Source: Calocera cornea HHB12733 (lineage: Eukaryota; Basidiomycota; Dacrymycetes; Dacrymycetales; Dacrymycetaceae). Taken from it: a stretch of DNA of 15,761 bases. Shown here one piece after another: positions 1 through 8,753 of the stretch. The stretch spans positions 19,082 to 34,842 of the forward strand of contig KV424148.1 in the NCBI GenBank assembly GCA_001632435.1, written 5' to 3'. Each line of letters opens with the position of its first letter. Position 1 is the first letter of the stretch. The notes beneath the pieces were generated by a model. The model was given only the letters and a program-made list of their open reading frames with translations. It was not told the DNA's origin and did not search any database. The position numbers and the translations under genes were made by a program.

Positions 1-830
1 AGTCTCTCTGGTAACCAGGCACTCCACATGGTGGATACAATGGGAGCACAACAGATCCCACCTGGTGCCACTTATGCAGGCACATAGACTAGTTCAGGGA
101 AAGCACTTGGACCTCCATGTGGAGCATTCACAATGCACCATCAAAAAGTCTGTATGTTAAACAGACACTCCACATGGTGAATACAAGGGGAGCACAACAG
201 ATTCCAGGTGGTGCAGTGGCTGTGATGACATGGGATAGATGATGGAAAGCCCTTGGACCGCCATGTGGAGCATTTACGATGCACCATTGGAGAGTCTGTA
301 TGTTAAACAGGCACTCCTTGTGGTGAATACAAGGGGAGCACAACAGATTCCAGCTGGTGCAGTGGCTGTGATGACGTGGGGATAGATGATGGAAAGCCCT
401 TGGACCGCCATGTGGAGCATTTACGATGCACCATTGGAGATGGTCTCTGGCAACCAGACCCTCCACATGGTGGATACAATGGGAGCACAACGGATCCCAC
501 TCGGTGTCACTTATGCAGGCACATAGAGTAGTTCATGGAAAGCACCTGAACCCCCATGTGGAGCATTCACAATGCACCATCAGAGAGTTTCTGGCAACCA
601 GATGCTCCACATGGTGGATACAATGGGAGCACAATGGATCCCAGCTGGTGCAGTGGCTGTGATGACATGGGATAGGGGATGGAGAGACCTTGGACTGCCA
701 TGTGCAGCATTCACAATGCACCATTGGAGAGTCTGTATGTTCAACAGACCCTCCATATGGTGGACACAACAAGTGACAACACACCAGATCACAGGTGATG
801 CCACTTAAGGAGAAACATGGGACAGTTGAG
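1..830. repeat. Tandem minisatellite, ~146-bp period, about six copies
   Basis: The anchor CTCCACATGG (or a close variant) recurs at about 22, 168, 314, 461, 605 and 751, so the spacing is 146, 146, 147, 144 and 146 bp. Each unit also carries GGGAGCACAAC and, further on, a CCATGTGGAGCATT...GATGCACCAT block. The array is already running at base 1, so its left end lies outside the window. The last unit decays after about 770, and a fainter seventh copy may follow to about 890 (GGTGGACATAGTGACAA near 883). The long open frames on both strands here follow from the repeat and show no protein-like features. Repeat type and copy number are seen directly; any function is unknown. Confidence 0.93.
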
Positions 831-1311
831 GGGCAGCACAAGGACTGCCATCCAGAGCACTGAGGATGGTCTTTGCCCTGGTGGACATAGTGACAAAACA
901 ATTTCTCTGAAATCTGTTGTAGATTGTCAAGTACAGCCTCACAAGTAGGCTGGGTGAGTTGTAATCTAAGATTGCTGTTGAAATGGGCAAACACTGACAC
1001 CAAAAGAGTAAGTTTGGTGGTCCACATGCATATTGGACTTTGCTTTGGAGCCAGGTGCCTGAGCTATTATTTGGACCCTCTCATCATTACTAACTAAGTC
1101 CTAAGGCATAAACAAGATGCTCCTACTCTTACAAGTTACTACAGCATAGAGTAGTTAGTCGTGCTGGAACAGTTCATAGCAGTCACACGCCAAAACCCAT
1201 ATATGGGCATCCAATTGAGCATGAGCCCCGGAGTCGTAGGTGTCAAAGAGTTCATCACCCAAATGTCGGCGCGGTGGGTGGAATGCCAGGCAGCACTTTG
1301 ACAGGCAACCG
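831..1311. other. Intergenic stretch, no gene supported
   Basis: After the faint seventh repeat copy (to about 890) the sequence becomes AT-richer and has no convincing gene. A short frame begins with ATG at 1221 (+) and closes at 1299, and it does not join the following gene by any good splice site. It may be a decayed 5' exon or chance. Confidence 0.5.
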
Positions 1312-2275
1312 ATGACAAGGCCCGTATCTATCTTGTGTCCAGGCTTTAGCGACATTCCTCGACCGCTTCGGATCCCTGGATATCACGTGGACGACTCGAA
1401 GTCGCTGTTGTTTCCGTGCGCGCCCGTGGGCAGCGGTGGCGAGATTGAAACTCATTCCTTCCTGCCGTCATCTCCTTCAAGTGGTTATAGCATGCCGACA
1501 ATCGAACTGAACACTGAGGAGCTGCCTCTTCATGAGCAATATGTTCGGAAAGAAGTACTCGCCAAACATGGAAAATTCATCCGCAGCGAATATGAGGGCA
1601 CCATCCAGTATCGTATCCACATCCTAATCAAGGAGAAGATGTCCAAGGTGAGAACGGTCAACGAAGAAGCTGGCAGAGCTCGACTGAATATGCCACTTTC
1701 CAGCAACTGCGGTTACACCTAAATCTATTGAGGCGTCAGAAGGGCGGCGAATGTCACTTTTCGGGGCATACCTTCCAGCGGGCTTCCAATAAACCCGGGG
1801 TAAGTGGGCTATCTTGTGACTCAACAACACGCAGTGCACTCATTGCGCTCTCTACATATAGTACGATAAAGTATGTATCACTGCAACTCGATTGGTGAAG
1901 TACCGCTTCTCGACGGAGGATGATGATCTTGTGAGTTCAATTACCCAGCGCACGGAGATGATATTGAGGGGCTGTCAGGTCTTCCAAGCTGCAGTTCGTG
2001 CCATCGAGCTGGTCCCCAATCCTTGGCTTCTGCTCAGATCTTCAGTATGGGAGCTGCCGGACCCGCAAGTCCTGGACCGGTCGATTGATCGGATAATGGA
2101 GGGCTGGAGGTTACATATTCCTGAATTGACAGAGTCGTCGTCAGACGGTGAGTCGGAGGCATCCCCGCGGGAAGCGGATCACGCGTGGGTTGTTGATGGT
2201 GGGGAGAGCGGCGCAAAAGGCGTGGGGCAGCTTGCGCGTGATTCTGTGGGACAGCGGCGCCTTACGCTGGGCTGA
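1312..2275 (+). CDS. Hypothetical protein, three exons, 281 aa
   Basis: The model joins 1312-1647, 1704-1799 and 1862-2275. Introns are 1648-1703 (donor GTGAGA, acceptor TTTCCAG, branch-like GACTGAAT) and 1800-1861 (donor GTAAGT, acceptor ACATATAG, branch-like ACTCAAC). Both fall in phase 0, and the joined frame stays open for 282 codons including the stop. That is hard to get by chance and is the main support. The start at 1312 is the first ATG in frame; the frame is open further upstream without an ATG, so an extra 5' exon is possible. I recognise no domain. The middle (from about residue 60) is charged and probably helical (KEVLAKHGKF, then IHILIKEKMSK), and the C-terminal third turns acidic and Ser-rich (TESSSDGESEASP). 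No signal peptide or membrane segment is seen. It could be a decayed gene whose best-kept part is exon 3. Confidence 0.55.
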
Positions 2276-2740
2276 GTTGTCGCAATTATCCCGACTATTG
2301 TATGCTTAGCCTCAGTTGTTCTGTCTGAATCAAGGGTTGGGCGACAGAAGCTGTGTCAATTACGCAAAATCTTCAGGCCTGTGAGCTGGTCCTGGACCAA
2401 CCAATGTGGGCCTGATTATCACAGAGCTCGCATGCCGCCTTGGTGTGTGCCAACTGTACCCATGCTGTGGAAGTCCATAAAATCATCGGGGCAATGGTGT
2501 TACCTCAATTGACCAGGGGTCTACAAGCACCCACCTGGCTGGCCTTATGCGGCGGCACATGGATCGCACATATCGCAGTGCTGCACAGTACGCGTCGTCG
2601 GGCTTTTGGCGAAATTGCCTAATAAGGGCAATATGACGGTCGAGGGAGATTGGAGAAAGGGCAATACTAAGTGTATTCGAGCTGCTAACTTGGCACACAC
2701 ATGGGGTGCGCTCTAAACAGGAGGGCCGAGCCAAATACCA
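2276..2740. other. Gap between convergent genes; possible diverged single repeat unit
   Basis: This stretch separates the + strand hypothetical gene from the minus-strand TPR-like gene B, so both 3' ends should lie in it. Short open frames occur on both strands without protein-like character. Around 2530-2562 the series CCCACCTGG, CTTATGC, GGCACAT recalls a piece of the minisatellite unit at 57-87, with small insertions. Confidence 0.4.
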
Positions 2741-3943
2741 TTATCCATGAGCAGAGAAAAAGAAGTCCCACCATCGACCAGAGCGTGCCTGTCTTCTGTC
2801 CTTGACGAGGGAGATGTGTTTCTGAAACACGCGGGTTCTAGCGGAAAGATCTTGCTTTGCGCTGAAGAAGTACACAGAAGTACACAGGACTTCGTGAATA
2901 CATTGCTGGGCCGCATCAACGTCTCTATCCTGCAAACATTATCAATGAATTGCGACATTAAAGTGCACAGAATACGCCCTTGCAAATGCATCCCGGCCAA
3001 GGCGAACTTCGCCTCATACCATGCCAGACAGAGTCCATGATTGTGTATGGGCTCGTGTATGTTGAGGCCCTCCGTTATACGGATAATTTCCAAACAATCC
3101 GGTAAGGTGGGCTGGTGTGTTAAGGGTTGAAGCTGCTGGACAGCGCATAACAAGGCTTGCCCATAGCCATGTCCCGGCTCCTGCGAGAGAAGATTCTTGA
3201 GAGACCCAGCAGCCGAATGAAGATCGTTTCGCATGTAGGCCACCCTCGCCATTAAGTACAGCGTTTCCGGAAATTGAAAGCCCCTTCCAATCGCTCTAAA
3301 CATTTCAGTCAGACGCCATAAATGTGGAAGATGGAGGGATCGGACAAGAGAGGGATCGAGAGAAGTTGACTCACGAGACAACGGACTGGGCCCAGTCATA
3401 GTCACCAACACTCAGGCACCAGCGTAACTTTTCCTGCTGCAGCGTTTCTCCGGCGAACCAAATCGAGAACTGTTGTTCGAGGGCCTCACATTGGCTCCTG
3501 AAGTTCTGCCACGTTTCCGATGTCACCGCATGATCTCGAGCGTACTGGCTTTGGAAGTAGGCGGTGAGTCCTTTCAGTGCCTTTAGGACACGGTTAGCCT
3601 CGTCTTGGGCGTGGCTGGCCTTCTTCCATAACTGCAGATCTCCCTGCGACCGTAGACGAGCCATCTCATCGGATAAAAGTGCCTTCTTGGCATACAAAAG
3701 CGCCTCTTCTGCCTGGCCAAGGCATCGATAACATGCCGAAATGACAAGGCAATCTCGTGCACCGGCTTGAACGCCTTCATACACCTCGACCGCGTCTGCG
3801 TAGCGTTCCAATGCCTGCAGGGACTTGCCCTGCCGGATCTTGAGGTCACTGATATCATTCTGCTTGCTATGGATGCCTTTGGAATCGTATGAAGTGACAT
3901 GGTGGCCGCAGTGTACAAGAAACGTACGGATCGCCTCTTGCAT
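2741..3943 (-). CDS. TPR-like gene B, paralogue of gene A, with a defective splice donor
   Basis: By alignment to gene A the exons are 3375-3943, 2995-3295 and 2741-2929, about 352 aa. Intron 1 (3296-3374) has a clear donor GTGAGT, branch CTGAC and acceptor TTTAG. Intron 2 (2930-2994) ends in TTTGCAG, but its donor reads GG (GCC/GGGATG) where GT is required. If unspliced, the frame runs on into an unrelated tail. The N-terminal half has TPR-like helix pairs, seen in ALERYADAVEVYEG and LGQAEEALLYAKKALL (about residues 44-85), so it is probably a helical protein-protein interaction scaffold. The motif VGDYDW lies at residues 179-184, six residues before the first intron, as in gene A. I chose ATG 3943 because MQEAIRTFL aligns with MEEATAFIN of gene A; the frame is open upstream. 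Gene A's first intron is absent here. It could be a recent pseudogene, a non-canonical intron or a sequencing error. Function unknown. Confidence 0.7.
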
Positions 3944-5184
3944 CAATTGTACAGCCTGTAGCCAGTAATGGGCGTTATGAGCCGTTTTCCATCTTCTTCG
4001 GAACCCGTCTATTGATAGCGCGTTCAAACGACGGTTTTCAGGTCTGTCCAAGCCCGGTCAATAGGGGCTTGCATGAGCAGCACCGCAACTGACAGTGTGA
4101 AATCCAAGGGCAAATCCCTTCTATCCTGCACGACCTTCCTTTCCTTCTGCCTTTTCTTGCCCGATTGCAGATACGAGCTCTTGTCTCCAGGCTCCTTGCG
4201 GGTTATTTTGGGGTTATAAGTGCGCATCATGCAGGCTGAGGTAGCTGAATACTGGACAGGCTGCCATTTAAGCGAGCCTGCGAGTATTGGTTCCGTCTGA
4301 AAAGGTTTTGCCGGGAACATCAGACCTTGTGCGGATAACTATCTTTTGTTCACTGTTGTTGTAACTAATACTTATGCAATACTGGTAGGAATCGCCGCAG
4401 CCTGCCAGGGCTTTCAGGATCCACAGCCCGGTCCTTCGACATCGAGCCGGGAGACATTCGTGGTAGTACATTGGGGCTCGTTGCCGCCAGCACGACTAGC
4501 TTCGATCCACTGTCCTCATTCGTCCTCATTCCTCATGGCTGCCAAACTCCTGGAACACTCAACTTACACATTCGATCCCGTAGCAAGCCTGAGAAGACCT
4601 GATCCGATCTCGATTTGCAACGATCTCATCTAGTTAGAAATACAGTAGTTCAGTGCTCCCGTCTATCACTATATGGGCAGCGAATCGCATCGAAGAGAGC
4701 AGAAACACAATTTACTGACAGCACATTGCAGAATGATTTGCGGTCTGACTCGCTCAGTGCTGACCGTCCCACTGAGGCTCGTGCGGGGAGAGTATTAATC
4801 CGGCTGGGCAAAGTTGCCAACAGACGGACAGGAGGGCTTCTAAACCCCTAAACTGGTACTTCTGGCTGATGCAAAATATGTACATGCCGCGCCATGGGGA
4901 GAGCCTAGAGGCAAACGCAATCGTCATACCACGGTGTGCTGGCATGTGGAAGATTGCTACCAGGCCCCAATCCGTAGGGTTCGCGAAGCAGCTCGTGCAC
5001 CGGGTCTATCAAATTCGAATCCGACTTTTGTCACAATCTGGACCAGTGGTGTTGCGCGTATATGTACCTGGTCCGCGAATTGCCAGTCAGCTCAGCCACA
5101 ACTGTATAGCTTTCTTGCGCTGCCAAAGGACCTAACAGGGTAGGCTCGTGCTCGAATCCAAACGGGGTACTTTGGGTCAACACC
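3944..5184. other. Long intergenic stretch between divergent genes B and C2H2
   Basis: This should contain the promoters of gene B (minus) and of the C2H2 gene (+). The best open frame is on the minus strand from a double ATG at 4230 down to 4024 (68 codons), with a basic cluster GKKRQKERK. It has no recognisable domain and could be a 5' exon of gene B, but I found no good splice junction joining them. On the + strand, frames at 4869-5135 and 4934-5143 overlap each other and neither is convincing. A short duplication of TCCTCATTCG occurs near 4512-4530. Confidence 0.35.
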
Positions 5185-6189
5185 ATGTTTGGACCTTCGC
5201 CCATCGTCGTTGTCATCGAGATCAACCGCAACAAGCCAGTGGCAGACTCGCAAAAATCTGTCGACGATGCTCTCCACAAAATCGAACTCGGTCACCAGCA
5301 ATATGGTTCTCTGCCTCCCGTTATCCTGCGGACGGACTCCCACGCGTGCCCGGCATGTCGTTATACTAACAAGCGGGTCGATTCGGTCAATAACCATATC
5401 ATGACGCGCCACAAGGCCCGCGGTGTCCAAGATCTGCCGAAATTCCTATTCGTATTCGTCAAAGTCAATGGACGCTATGTGCCGGAAGCCATGGCTAAGG
5501 AGTGTCTCCGAGACATTGATAGAGAGGGATGTCTCGACAAATACATCGTGCGTCGACCGGGTATTAAGCGCAGTGACCATCATTTTGAAGCGAATCAGAA
5601 ACCGGTGGATGTCAGCGACAGCGAGCACGATATTGTAACCCAAATGATCGATTTCCACTTGTCGGACGACATGGTGGAACAAGGTTCCGCTGCGGCTTTT
5701 GCGAGGCTCGAAAGCCACACGAATGAAGTCGACCACACTCGCGACGCACTCACCACTAAGCATCATTCGACGCTACATGAGCACACACCCGAAGAAGGGC
5801 CTGAATGTCAGGAGGGTCCAGTTGAGACCTCGGCCCCAGTGTTGAGCACTAAGGACACTGCCAACCCCGTCCACCCCTCCGCAGACGAGGTCGATATCCT
5901 TCCATCACCCCCACCTTCTCGTGCTCCGTCGCCGTCTGCATCCGCAATGTATACCAGCTACTTCGACGGCGCCCCACCTACCATAACCGAGTTCTGGAAG
6001 AGGATGCAAGAGGTCCTGCCCGAAAACCCTGGCTGGCTTTTGTCTGTAGACTGGGACGGCTTCGAGACGGAATACAAGACCCACCATACGTCTAACTTGA
6101 CGGACACGAAGTTCTGGGAGCTGCTGGAGCCGTACAGGCAGCGGTATAGCCGAAAGGAGAGCCACCGAAAGGAGCGCCCCCTAACATAG
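5185..6189 (+). CDS. C2H2 zinc-finger protein, single exon, 334 aa
   Basis: One uninterrupted frame starts at ATG 5185 in a good context (CAACACCATG). It contains a single C2H2-type finger: C55-x2-C58-x12-H71-x4-H76. The linker after the first Cys pair lacks the usual Phe and Leu spacing of the classic TFIIIA finger. Downstream, residues about 140-260 are acidic, polar and likely disordered, ending in a Pro/Ser tract (PSPPPSRAPSPSASA). The last 65 residues look ordered again, with aromatic residues in FWKRMQ, WLLSVDWDGFE and FWELLEPYRQRYS, and may form a small helical domain. There is no signal peptide or membrane segment. A nuclear, DNA- or RNA-binding role is inferred from the finger; a single finger alone often binds weakly or mediates protein contacts. 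I do not recognise the C-terminal module. It is the cleanest intronless frame in the window. Confidence 0.8.
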   Translation: MFGPSPIVVVIEINRNKPVADSQKSVDDALHKIELGHQQYGSLPPVILRTDSHACPACRYTNKRVDSVNNHIMTRHKARGVQDLPKFLFVFVKVNGRYVPEAMAKECLRDIDREGCLDKYIVRRPGIKRSDHHFEANQKPVDVSDSEHDIVTQMIDFHLSDDMVEQGSAAAFARLESHTNEVDHTRDALTTKHHSTLHEHTPEEGPECQEGPVETSAPVLSTKDTANPVHPSADEVDILPSPPPSRAPSPSASAMYTSYFDGAPPTITEFWKRMQEVLPENPGWLLSVDWDGFETEYKTHHTSNLTDTKFWELLEPYRQRYSRKESHRKERPLT

Positions 6190-6761
6190 GGCAACGGTCC
6201 GGTTCGAAGTTGCTTACTGTTAAATCAGCTCCCAGTAGGAATTGTTTCAGCATGCTTAATAAAATCCCTTGATCCAGACGGTCTCGGTGCCTACAATATA
6301 AGGACATACAGCAACTATTGTGCAGGGTCGGAGCTCCTTCACGGCGTGGCAAGTCCGCGAAATGATTTTGGAGCATGCCCGAAATATTGTTGGAGGCTGG
6401 AGCAATTGCTCAAGGCCGTCAACATTGACAGCTCAGGAAATCAAGTCCTGCCTGATCTCTATTAGCGCTCCACATCTGTTCATCATAACGCGCAGGCGAG
6501 CAAGCGAAGCGGTACCGGATCTCCAGCAGAGAACACATTTGGGTAACTGTCACAAACAGTGACAACACCTCCGTCTAATGAGACCCGATTGGGCGACCGC
6601 ATGAAGTATCGTGCATTGCATTCATAGTGAGTATCGCACTACGAGCAAACAAAACCAGTGAAGGAGGCTTGGAGCAACACAGCACAATGTCGTCTATCGT
6701 CCACTAGCAGCACGAGACTCAGCAGCAGGACTTCTTCTGTCAACCCACCGACGCGGGTTCA
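6190..6761. other. Gap between convergent genes
   Basis: This lies between the 3' ends of the C2H2 gene (+) and the PHD gene (minus). One 80-codon frame (6320-6562, +) has no recognisable character. A small perfect hairpin (TGTCAC, 5-base loop, GTGACA) lies at 6548-6564. Nothing else is supported. Confidence 0.5.
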
Positions 6762-7805
6762 TCAACCTGCTTTGCCTTGGAGATACTTGAGGAAAGAGAC
6801 GTCCTCCTCCTCCTCCTCCTCACCATCCATTCCATCAGGATCGTTGAAGCCGTCAGCGGCGTTCGTATCGTTTGTGGGACCGTCAAGAACGAGTTCGCGA
6901 GCATACATATTTGAGGTGGATGCGGTTGCAGATGCAGATGCAGTGCCATGAGAGCAGTGGTCGTAAAGACTGAGCAGTGTGACAGAACGACGGCAGAGAC
7001 TGTCGTCTGCAGCGTCAAAGCCCGGTGCCACGGTCTCCAAGTTAGAAACGCCCTGCTCGGCTTCCGAAGCTTCATGCGCGCCTTGTTCGATCACAGCATG
7101 GCCATCAGCGGGGAAACAGGATCTGTCGTCATCGGGCGCCTGCTGGAGCGTTTGCAAGTGTGGCGAGCGAGAGGTAACGTTTCCCATGCTCTCGAAGGCC
7201 ACAGACGGTGGCTTCGCTTCATCTACGGCAGAGGACCCCGGAAAGACATCCTCAGTCCCACCAGCCACACCAACAGCAGCATCGTCGGCTCCAGTGCCAT
7301 GCAGCCTCCTCTCGTGGTACGCCTCGTCAGCGGGGTCTAGGGTGAGGTCGATGACTTTCGTAAGCCGGTGCTGAGTCCTGCAGGTGGGTGCCTCGTTGTC
7401 GTCCAACCTCGAGCTCAGGTCCACGAAGTCTATCGACCGTTTGGAGCATTTCCTGCACTTCCAGCCAAGAGCCGTGCCGATTCGCTCTGACGGCAGGATG
7501 GCACGGCCTTCTTGATTAGCCCTTTGAATGACCTGATTTGCAGCGATGTTTAATCGATTCGTCTCTGCCCGTGGCATGCGCGGCATTAGGCAAGCTGACC
7601 ACTTGAGATGCAATAGGCAATGCGAGCGTAGAAGCCGACATACAAGTATGCCAGCTCTTTCCACAAGTGAAGCACTCTATGAGGTAGAGCTCTAGAATGT
7701 ACAGGTTAGCAGAGCAGAAGTGTAGCTTGGAAGAGTATTCAACAGACCCCGGGTTTGTGACCTTTTGCACCTCTTGCATGTCCGCTGCCCGACGGTGGTT
7801 GGCAT
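6762..7805 (-). CDS. PHD-finger protein with SUMO-interacting motif, three exons, 312 aa
   Basis: Exons are 7748-7805, 7644-7691 and 6762-7594. Introns are 7692-7747 (donor GTCTGT, branch CTAAC, acceptor TTCTAG) and 7595-7643 (donor GTATGT, acceptor GGTCAG). Only this splicing brings together a complete Cys4-His-Cys3 set: C10-x2-C13-x12-C26-x2-C29-x4-H34-x2-C37-x44-C82-x2-C85, with the conserved Trp at 80, two residues before C82. PHD fingers usually read histone H3 tails, so a nuclear chromatin role is inferred. Residues 116-122 read VIDLTLD, a textbook SUMO-interacting motif. The rest is acidic and disordered, with a Glu run (six E) just before the C-terminal VSFLKYLQGKAG. The start ATG at 7805 has a good context (GACAATGCC). 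The long spacing between C37 and C82 is at the upper end for the family. No catalytic domain (SET, JmjC, acetyltransferase, RING) is visible. Confidence 0.82.
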
Positions 7806-8030
7806 TGTCGACCTTGGTTAACACGTCAGTGGTGTTTACGGCGGGACAGGCTGGGCTCACTCGTCAGTGTGAGAGAACACTCTGTTCCTTGTCTAGGTTC
7901 TCTCAGAAAATGAGAGACTTGGGAGCCCTTGAACAGAAGTATCGGTAGAAGCTGATTAACACAACGCGTAGACCGCGTGGCGGGTGCAAACTCACATTAC
8001 TGTATACGGGACCATAATTGCATCCGATCT
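7806..8030. promoter_or_regulatory. Probable promoter region of the PHD gene
   Basis: About 225 bp lie between the PHD start codon and the MITE-like element. No sequence-specific site was recognised. The assignment rests only on position upstream of the minus-strand gene. Confidence 0.3.
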
Positions 8031-8040
8031 CGGGTAGTTA
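8031..8040 (+). repeat. Left copy of 10-bp flanking direct repeat
   Basis: CGGGTAGTTA occurs immediately left of the inverted-repeat element, and an exact copy lies immediately right of it (8194-8203). This is what a target-site duplication would look like. Confidence 0.7.
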
Positions 8041-8193
8041 GAGTTAATTCCTCCGGTAGCCCCAAAACGGAGGTAGCCATCCTCCCATAACCCCTTCGGG
8101 TGCAATTCCGCCAAGTAGCCCCTCCCTGACCGGAGCCGAAGGTGAAACGCGCCTAATGCTACCTCCGTTCTGGGCTACCGGAGGGCTTAACTC
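8041..8193. mobile_element. MITE-like element, 153 bp, with 36-37-bp terminal inverted repeats
   Basis: The left arm (8041-8077) begins GAGTTAA and contains CTCCGGTAGCCC and ACGGAGGTAGC. The right arm (8158-8193) is its reverse complement, with three mismatches and one single-base gap, ending TTAACTC. A second, inner inverted pair (CCTTCGG at 8093-8099 and CCGAAGG at 8136-8142) makes the interior self-complementary as well. There is no coding capacity. Perfect 10-bp direct repeats flank the element. Long inverted repeats with a 9-10-bp duplication are usual for Mutator-like elements, so it is probably a non-autonomous, MULE-type MITE; an 8-bp hAT-type duplication is less likely. It lies upstream of the PHD gene and could affect its promoter. 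Confidence 0.8.
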
Positions 8194-8203
8194 CGGGTAG
8201 TTA
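8194..8203 (+). repeat. Right copy of 10-bp flanking direct repeat
   Basis: This exact copy of CGGGTAGTTA directly follows the right inverted repeat and supports insertion by transposition. Confidence 0.7.
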
Positions 8204-8416
8204 TCCCCCCGGCCCGAGTCATCCGCGTCTTCGACTTTTCGCATCCCTTCGAAAGCGAGGCTTACAATCCTCACGACGGCCGCATTGTGTGGTTTGCTCC
8301 ATACGACTTAACATGTCATATCACTATGGTAACTGCTGCTTTGTTGATGCTTGTCTGTGGGCACTGGGGCGGATGACATTCTACGACATCCGCTCCTCTT
8401 GCTTGAGACCGCTACC

Positions 8417-8703
8417 ATGTCTGGCGACAAACCTGCAAAACGACGGGGCAGCAATGCCGCAGATTTCCCGAGTGACACATATACCCATATCTGGGCTGCT
8501 CTTGAGGATTTCGATGTCTGGCGAGCTGGCGAGGAAAGGTTTTCGACGATGGAATCTTGAAAGCGGCAGGCCCGATACATATGGAAAGGGCAGAGACGGT
8601 GATTCGGGCAATCTTGCCTTCCTTGAGCGTCGAGTTTGGCCATGTACCCCAGATGGTGCTGGGGGTATACAAGCGTAGAAAAAGAGGCATCCGGAACAGA
8701 AAG
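8417..8703 (+). pseudogene. Small frameshifted coding remnant, about 95 aa
   Basis: From ATG 8417 an open frame reads MSGDKPAKRRGSNAADFPSD and onward to AGEER, then meets a stop at 8558. In the next frame, directly after the TTTT run at 8540-8543, a protein-like frame continues (FDDGILKAAGPIHMERAE and onward) to TAG at 8701-8703, ending in a basic stretch KRRKRGIRNRKGR. A one-base shift at the T run would join them. I do not recognise the product. It could be the N-terminal part of the MULE-encoded protein just downstream or an independent small gene. Confidence 0.35.
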
Positions 8704-8753
8704 GGAAGGTAGAATCTAAGCGGGTATGTAGTGATACTATTTTTACATCATCT

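Noticed and set aside
128..808. Long open frames on both strands inside the minisatellite
   Set aside because: They exist because the repeat unit lacks stops in some frames. Both strands give equally long, Cys/His-rich but unordered peptides that repeat with the unit.
1155..1355. Minus-strand frame with several Cys and His
   Set aside because: It has no consistent zinc-finger spacing, and it overlaps the start of the better supported + strand gene.
6548..6564. Perfect 6-bp hairpin TGTCAC/GTGACA as a terminator
   Set aside because: Intrinsic hairpin terminators are not used for nuclear fungal genes, and such a short palindrome is expected by chance.
6658..6951. Ser-rich + strand frame
   Set aside because: It is antisense to the PHD gene. 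Its Ser run mirrors the Glu run (CTC repeats) of the real gene.
6948..7374. Two overlapping + strand frames of 130 aa
   Set aside because: They are shadows of PHD exon 3 on the other strand. The spliced minus-strand model explains the conserved zinc ligands.
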